Shown in pieces: positions 7,027 through 10,375 of a stretch of 10,375 nt of DNA (positions are counted from its first letter, which is position 1; the number at the start of each line of letters is the position of its first letter). The position numbers and the translations under genes are program-made. Origin of the DNA: Betaproteobacteria bacterium. Lineage in GTDB: Bacteria > Pseudomonadota > Gammaproteobacteria > Burkholderiales > Burkholderiaceae_D. The stretch is taken from the NCBI GenBank assembly GCA_015655165.1, contig JAATFN010000175.1:1-10375 (forward strand), written 5' to 3'. A model generated the notes under the pieces. It saw nothing but the letters and a program-made list of their open reading frames with translations. It made no database searches and was not told the origin of the DNA.

Positions 7027-7575
7027 TCAGTAATCCAGACCCCAGTCGACAACAATTTTTTTGTCACTTTGCGACACGGATTTGACGAATTGATCGACAA
7101 ACGGAATCAACATCTCGGCCACAGGTGCGTTGACCTCGACTGAAACAGGCTCGACCCGTAAAATCGGGTGTGCGCCATTATCCATCATGTCAGCAACAGT
7201 ACCAATTGTCTGGCCGTCCAGATTTTCCACTGTCAGGCCGATTAAATCGACCCAGTAGAATTCATTATCCGGCAATGCCGGAAAACGACTCCTGGAGACC
7301 TGTACAACCGCCCCTTTCAGGTTTTCTGCTGCATTTCTGTCTGCAACACCGACCAGTCGCGCAACCACATCACCACTATGACCTTTTGACTGCATCACGT
7401 CGATGTCACGCAACTCAGGCTTATCCAGCCACCAGGTTTTTACACCCAGCAAGGCATCAGCATCAGAAGAGTAAGGTTTAACCCGTACCCAACCTTGTAC
7501 GCCATATGCACCTGCAATGTACCCGACAATCACCAGATCATCAGGCGCTGCTACACTAGACGCTAATGATGGCAT
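7027..7575 (-). CDS. rimM: Ribosome maturation factor RimM
   Basis: 16S rRNA processing factor that binds S19 and helps assemble the 30S head. The 182 aa protein has the N-terminal RimM beta-barrel (about 14-97) opening with LVIVGYIAGAYGVQGWVRVKPYS (14-36), and a C-terminal PRC-barrel (about 104-180) with EFYWVDLIGLTV (105-116), a NGAHPILRV stretch and the closing EMLIPFVDQFVKSV and IVVDWGLDY segments. These are family hallmarks. The ATG at 7575 gives a 13-residue leader before the conserved core; the ribosome-binding site before it is weak. It lies 24 bases after rpsP and 45 bases before trmD, the standard order, so these genes are almost certainly one operon. Confidence 0.97.
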   Translation of the reverse strand: MPSLASSVAAPDDLVIVGYIAGAYGVQGWVRVKPYSSDADALLGVKTWWLDKPELRDIDVMQSKGHSGDVVARLVGVADRNAAENLKGAVVQVSRSRFPALPDNEFYWVDLIGLTVENLDGQTIGTVADMMDNGAHPILRVEPVSVEVNAPVAEMLIPFVDQFVKSVSQSDKKIVVDWGLDY

Positions 7576-7599
7576 CAGTGTTTACCAGCCGCGCGCAAC

Positions 7600-7851
7600 T
7601 TAAGCGGACTTCTTGGCAGCTTCTGCAACCAGACGTGCAACTGCTGGCGACAATTGTGCGCCTACGCCTTGCCAGTGAGCCAGACGATCCTGAGCAATAC
7701 GGAAGCTTTCAGCTGTCGCTACTGCCAATGGATTGTAAAAGCCTAAACGTTCGATGAAACGACCATCGCGACGGCTACGTGAATCAGTAGCAACGATATT
7801 GAAAAATGGGCGCTTCTTAGCACCACCACGAGTTAAACGAATAACGACCAT
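7600..7851 (-). CDS. rpsP: 30S ribosomal protein S16
   Basis: Ribosomal protein S16 (83 aa), needed for assembly of the 30S body. The start at ATG 7851 yields the universal N-terminus [20 protein letters not shown]; an in-frame ATG 42 bases upstream at 7893 would add residues without family counterpart and would lie within a few bases of the predicted transcription start. The rest matches too: [19 protein letters not shown] (23-41) and the [21 protein letters not shown] segment. The C-terminus ends in a short AAKKSA tail. The Shine-Dalgarno is poor, with only a GGAA about 12 bases upstream. It is the first gene of the rpsP-rimM-trmD-rplS operon, with a good promoter 45 bases upstream. Confidence 0.97.
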   Translation of the reverse strand: MVVIRLTRGGAKKRPFFNIVATDSRSRRDGRFIERLGFYNPLAVATAESFRIAQDRLAHWQGVGAQLSPAVARLVAEAAKKSA

Positions 7852-7870
7852 AAGGATATAGTTCCAAAAA

Positions 7871-7882
7871 GTGTTCGAACAC
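7871..7882. repeat. 12-base perfect palindrome in the rpsP leader
   Basis: GTGTTCGAACAC is a perfect palindrome located between the predicted -10 box and the rpsP start codon. In the minus-strand transcript it can fold as a short GUGU-UCGA-ACAC hairpin and is directly followed by five U residues. It could be a small attenuator-like hairpin, a regulator site, or chance. Confidence 0.5.
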
Positions 7883-7895
7883 AGAAAAACCATGG

Positions 7896-7925
7896 ATTAT
7901 AGAGCAAATATAGCAAACCCCGCAA
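7896..7925 (-). promoter_or_regulatory. Promoter of the rpsP operon
   Basis: On the minus strand TTGCGG (7925 to 7920) and a perfect TATAAT (7901 to 7896) are separated by 18 bases. Transcription would start near 7889, leaving a leader of about 38 bases before the rpsP ATG. The near-consensus -10 and the lack of any other candidate in the divergent gap fit a strongly expressed ribosomal operon. Confidence 0.7.
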
Positions 7926-7988
7926 CATACATCTGCGCCGCCTCCAGAACCGGGCAATTCTACCCGTCCAGTACATATTTGCCAATGG

Positions 7989-8016
7989 TTGTCGCGCTAG
8001 CCGAAACCGTTATACT
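7989..8016 (+). promoter_or_regulatory. Promoter of the TM2-domain gene
   Basis: TTGTCG (7989-7994) and TATACT (8011-8016) are separated by 16 bases, a fair sigma-70-type match on the plus strand. Transcription would start near 8022, giving a leader of about 68 bases. It is back to back with the rpsP promoter, about 65 bases apart. Confidence 0.55.
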
Positions 8017-8089
8017 GTCTTAGCCCAGCCGCCTTTGGCCGGATCAGCGAACGTCCCCGGAATTTTGCATCCAAAACAACATCCAGCCC

Positions 8090-8503
8090 ATGACGACACA
8101 TAAAAACAAGACATTCGCCACTTTTCTTGCTTTTTCCCTAGGTAGTGCCGGTATCCATCGCTTTTATCTGTATGGCAATAAAGACCCGTTTGCCTGGCTC
8201 TATCTTGCCAGTATTCCTGTCACACTTGTCGCCATTGGCGTTGGCAACCGTTATAACCCCCTGTTTATGGCAACCCCCTGGGTCATTGCCATACTGGCAT
8301 CCCAGCTCGAAGCGTTCACACTGGGCTTGAAAGACGACCGCAAATGGGATGCGCTCCACAACCCGAATTCAGGTAAAACATCCCATAGCCACTGGATCAT
8401 CGCAGTGATTTTGTGCGTCAACCTGATGGTTGTTTTCACTATTCTTATTGCTTTTATGGCACGCGCGTCCGATCTGGTACTAACAGGTGGCGCATTCGGT
8501 TAA
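8090..8503 (+). CDS. TM2-domain membrane protein
   Basis: Small inner-membrane protein (137 aa) with a TM2 domain, a family defined by two helices joined by a short turn and by a conserved motif before the first: here LGSAGIHRFYLYGNKDPF (17-34). Hydrophobic stretches are visible at about 9-23, 35-51, 61-78 and 102-123, so the protein probably spans the membrane three or four times. The motif EAFTLGL..DRKWDALHN (74-91) after the TM2 core is typical of the betaproteobacterial members. The function of these proteins is not established. The start at 8090 fits homologues (MTTHKNKT) but has no obvious Shine-Dalgarno. It is divergent from rpsP, with its own likely promoter, and converges on the acyl-CoA dehydrogenase gene. 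Confidence 0.85.
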   Translation: MTTHKNKTFATFLAFSLGSAGIHRFYLYGNKDPFAWLYLASIPVTLVAIGVGNRYNPLFMATPWVIAILASQLEAFTLGLKDDRKWDALHNPNSGKTSHSHWIIAVILCVNLMVVFTILIAFMARASDLVLTGGAFG

Positions 8504-8515
8504 CACCCGGCTACA

Positions 8516-8543
8516 ACACGCCCGCATGACCATGCGTGCGTGT
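8516..8543. terminator. Long stem-loop between convergent genes
   Basis: ACACGC-C-CGCAT pairs with ATGCG-T-GCGTGT (8516-8527 and 8532-8543): 11 pairs, one central mismatch, a 4-base loop. It starts 12 bases after the stop of the TM2-domain gene. Neither strand has a U run after it, so it may be a Rho-assisted end or a 3' stabilising structure serving one or both convergent genes. Confidence 0.45.
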
Positions 8544-8562
8544 CCATCCCCATTAAACCGTG

Positions 8563-10374
8563 TTAGAACTGGCTTTCAGCCAGTGCCAGCGTCGCAGTAC
8601 TTCCTTCGACAATCGCACTACGCAAGCCCTGTGCTTGTGTCAGGTAGTGCTCTGCAAAAAAACGGGCAGTGACAATCTTTGCTTCATAGAATGACTTATC
8701 ACCTGCACCTGTACCAATTTTTTGCTGTGCAGCCAAGGCAGCGCGCCCCATCTGCCAACCACCTAATACAATACCAGCCAACTTCAGATACAACACACTA
8801 CCGGCAAACACACCCTTGATATCACCCTTTGTCTGCGACAATACATACTGCACCACAGCTTCCAACTGATTAGCACCTTCAGATAAACGCTCACCGATGA
8901 CATTCAAATCGGTCGAACCTGACAATGCCGTGGCTGTCGCACGCACTTGCTCGATAATCCTGGCCACAACAGCACCGCCATCTTTCAGTGTTTTACGGCC
9001 CACCAGATCATTGGCCTGAATAGCTGTCGTACCTTCATAAATGGCAAGAATACGGGCATCACGATAGTGCTGTGCGGCACCTGTTTCCTCAATAAACCCC
9101 ATCCCGCCATGCACCTGCACACCATCAGAGGCCACATCAATCGACATCTCGGTCGACCAGCCTTTCACAATCGGCACCAGATATTCGTAAAACGATTGAC
9201 TGGCTTGACGCACCGATGCATCGGCATGGTGATGCGCCGCGTCAATTGCGGATGCGGCAACATAGGCCAACGCACGTGCTGCTTCAATACGGGCTTTCAT
9301 TCCCATCAAAAGACGTCTCACATCGGGATGGTGAATAATTGTTACAGCCCCTGTTGAGCCTGACAAATCCCTGGACTGCACCCGCTCCTTGGCATAGGAC
9401 AATGCTTGTTGATAGGCACGTTCGGCCACACTCAAACCCTGCACCCCGACCCCAAACCGGGCGGCATTCATCATGATGAACATGTATTCCAAGCCGCGGT
9501 TTTCTTCACCGACCAAGGTGCCGATAGCACCACCATTGTCACCAAACTGCAACACTGCTGTAGGACTGGCTTTAATCCCCAGTTTGTGCTCGATCGACAC
9601 ACACTGGACATCATTGCGCTCACCCAACGTCCCGTCTTCATTGACCAGAAATTTGGGAACAACAAACAAGGAAATCCCTTTAACGCCGTCGGGGGCCGTC
9701 GGCGTACGGGCCAAGACCAGATGCACGATATTTTCTGCCATATCGTGTTCGCCATAGGTGATGAAGATTTTTGTACCAAAAATCTTATAGGTACCATCAC
9801 CAACAGGCACAGCACGGGTACGCACCAATGCCAGATCCGAACCTGCCTGTGGCTCGGTCAGATTCATGGTGCCCGTCCATTTACCGGCAATGAGATTGGA
9901 CAGATAGATTTTCTTTTGCAGATCGGAGCCGGCCGTTAGCAATGCTTCGATAGCACCATCTGTCAATAATGGACACAATGCAAATGACAGATTGGCCGAA
10001 TTCAGCATTTCAATACACGGCGTGGCGACAAATTTTGGTAACCCCTGCCCGCCAAACGCGATCGGATGCTGAATTCCTTGCCAGCCTGCATCACAAAACT
10101 GCGTAAATGCTTTTTTAAATCCATGGCTCATGGTGACAACACCATCCGCCCAAAAACTCGGCTCCGTGTCGCCTGAATGATTTAACGGTGCAATCACTTC
10201 CGAACAGAATTTGGCGTTTTCTTCAGGAATGGCCTCGAGTTCCCGGAAACGTTGACGGCGGCGCGCGAAGTCCCGCTGCTGACCCGCGTCCCGCGACAGC
10301 ACCGCGCGGGCGTTGATGTCAATGCCCTCGACATCGCGGGTCTGAAGCCATTGGCCCGTGAAGTTTTGGACCAA
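8563..10374 (-). CDS. Acyl-CoA dehydrogenase, large C-terminal-domain type (5' end replaced or off the window)
   Basis: FAD-dependent acyl-CoA dehydrogenase of the ~600-residue bacterial type, which introduces the 2,3 double bond in acyl-CoA during beta-oxidation and passes electrons to ETF. The frame is open to the right edge (603 codons seen; the TTG at 10374 is just the edge). From about residue 51 the protein is typical: EENAKFCSEVIAPLNHSGD (51-69), GWQGIQHPIAFGGQGLP (97-113), FAD-contact signature NLTEPQAGSD (171-180), the second family signature VQVHGGMGFIEETGAAQHYRD (419-439), and YEGTTAIQANDL (446-457), whose Glu447 is the expected catalytic base. The C-terminal accessory domain (about 460-600) has family-like YLKLAGIVLGGWQMGRAA (529-546) and FYEAKIVTARFFAEHYL (562-578). 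Residues 1 to about 49 do not resemble the family and come from GC-rich DNA (see the separate entry), so the native N-terminus is missing here. Chain-length preference cannot be told. Confidence 0.93.
   Translation of the reverse strand: MVQNFTGQWLQTRDVEGIDINARAVLSRDAGQQRDFARRRQRFRELEAIPEENAKFCSEVIAPLNHSGDTEPSFWADGVVTMSHGFKKAFTQFCDAGWQGIQHPIAFGGQGLPKFVATPCIEMLNSANLSFALCPLLTDGAIEALLTAGSDLQKKIYLSNLIAGKWTGTMNLTEPQAGSDLALVRTRAVPVGDGTYKIFGTKIFITYGEHDMAENIVHLVLARTPTAPDGVKGISLFVVPKFLVNEDGTLGERNDVQCVSIEHKLGIKASPTAVLQFGDNGGAIGTLVGEENRGLEYMFIMMNAARFGVGVQGLSVAERAYQQALSYAKERVQSRDLSGSTGAVTIIHHPDVRRLLMGMKARIEAARALAYVAASAIDAAHHHADASVRQASQSFYEYLVPIVKGWSTEMSIDVASDGVQVHGGMGFIEETGAAQHYRDARILAIYEGTTAIQANDLVGRKTLKDGGAVVARIIEQVRATATALSGSTDLNVIGERLSEGANQLEAVVQYVLSQTKGDIKGVFAGSVLYLKLAGIVLGGWQMGRAALAAQQKIGTGAGDKSFYEAKIVTARFFAEHYLTQAQGLRSAIVEGSTATLALAESQF
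8568..8584 (-). other. Perfect hairpin at the 3' end of the acyl-CoA dehydrogenase gene
   Basis: ACTGGCT and AGCCAGT form a perfect 7-bp stem with a 3-base loop (GAA on the minus strand), ending 3 bases before the stop codon. There is no U run after it. Together with 8516-8543 it may form the 3' end of this transcript, although the repeat is inside coding sequence and could be partly coincidental. Confidence 0.4.
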
Positions 10375-10375
10375 C
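10228..10375 (-). other. GC-rich foreign-looking fragment, DUF1592-like, fused in frame to the acyl-CoA dehydrogenase
   Basis: The last ~145 bases are about 66% GC (96 of 145 counted) against about 46% (65 of 140) just before. On the minus strand they encode about 49 residues with VQNFTGQWLQTRDVEGI followed by INARAVLSRD and an Arg-rich FARRRQRFRELEAIPEE stretch. This resembles the conserved NF.GQWLQ..... region of DUF1592 proteins of planctomycete/verrucomicrobial type, recalled from memory, and not an acyl-CoA dehydrogenase N-terminus. The switch falls around EAIPEE (10220-10236), where both families can carry similar residues. The simplest reading is a misassembled contig end from another organism; a true fusion is possible but less likely. 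Confidence 0.65.

Noticed and set aside
7852..7893. Fourteen-residue N-terminal extension of rpsP
   Set aside because: S16 proteins begin at MVVIRL, and the upstream ATG would be at or within a few bases of the predicted transcription start.
9406..9939. Open frame of 177 codons on the plus strand opposite the acyl-CoA dehydrogenase
   Set aside because: The composition is Cys/His/Thr-rich and low in recognisable motifs, and the opposite strand carries a full set of family signatures.
10234..10239. CTCGAG (XhoI site) at the composition switch
   Set aside because: A single six-base site is expected by chance and is not by itself evidence of a cloning or linker artefact; no adapter sequence is visible.
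1..10375. Search for CRISPR arrays, tRNA or rRNA genes, insertion sequences, toxin-antitoxin or defence genes
   Set aside because: No spaced direct repeats, transposase-like proteins, tRNA-like T-arm sequences or defence domains were seen on either strand.

Overview
The window looks like ordinary core chromosome of a betaproteobacterium, most likely Burkholderiales and perhaps Oxalobacteraceae-like, of moderate GC content. The evidence is the cluster rpsP-rimM-trmD-rplS followed by a NUDIX CoA pyrophosphatase, a CobD/CbiB-family membrane protein and a DUF3579 protein, together with protein sequences of betaproteobacterial type. The genus cannot be fixed from the sequence alone.

Layout, left to right. 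Bases 1-1753 (+) hold the end of an OmpR-type response regulator and, overlapping it by 4 bases, an EnvZ-like sensor histidine kinase. Facing them on the minus strand is fumC (class II fumarase), with the DUF3579 gene just upstream of it. Next, still on the minus strand, come the CobD/CbiB-like membrane protein, the CoA pyrophosphatase, and the ribosomal/tRNA-modification cluster, transcribed rpsP (S16), rimM, trmD, rplS (L19). That cluster runs from a good sigma-70-type promoter upstream of rpsP to a strong Rho-independent terminator after rplS. A TM2-domain membrane protein is transcribed divergently from rpsP, and a long acyl-CoA dehydrogenase gene (minus strand) faces it and runs off the right edge.

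The genes are largely housekeeping: 30S maturation and S16 supply (rpsP, rimM), tRNA m1G37 methylation (trmD), a 50S protein (rplS), nucleotide/CoA clean-up, the TCA cycle (fumC) and acyl-CoA oxidation. I see no tRNA, rRNA, CRISPR array, insertion sequence, prophage or defence system.

The one real anomaly is at the right edge. The last ~145 bases are much more GC-rich (96 of 145 by hand count, about 66%) than the preceding 140 bases (65 of 140, about 46%). They encode a segment that does not resemble the N-terminus of an acyl-CoA dehydrogenase and instead resembles the DUF1592 (planctomycete/verrucomicrobial cytochrome-type) family. It reads in frame into the dehydrogenase. The most likely explanation is a chimeric contig end; a real gene fusion is less likely. 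I did not find an undescribed multi-gene system. The remaining observations are possible RNA hairpins and leader elements and a few poorly characterised families.
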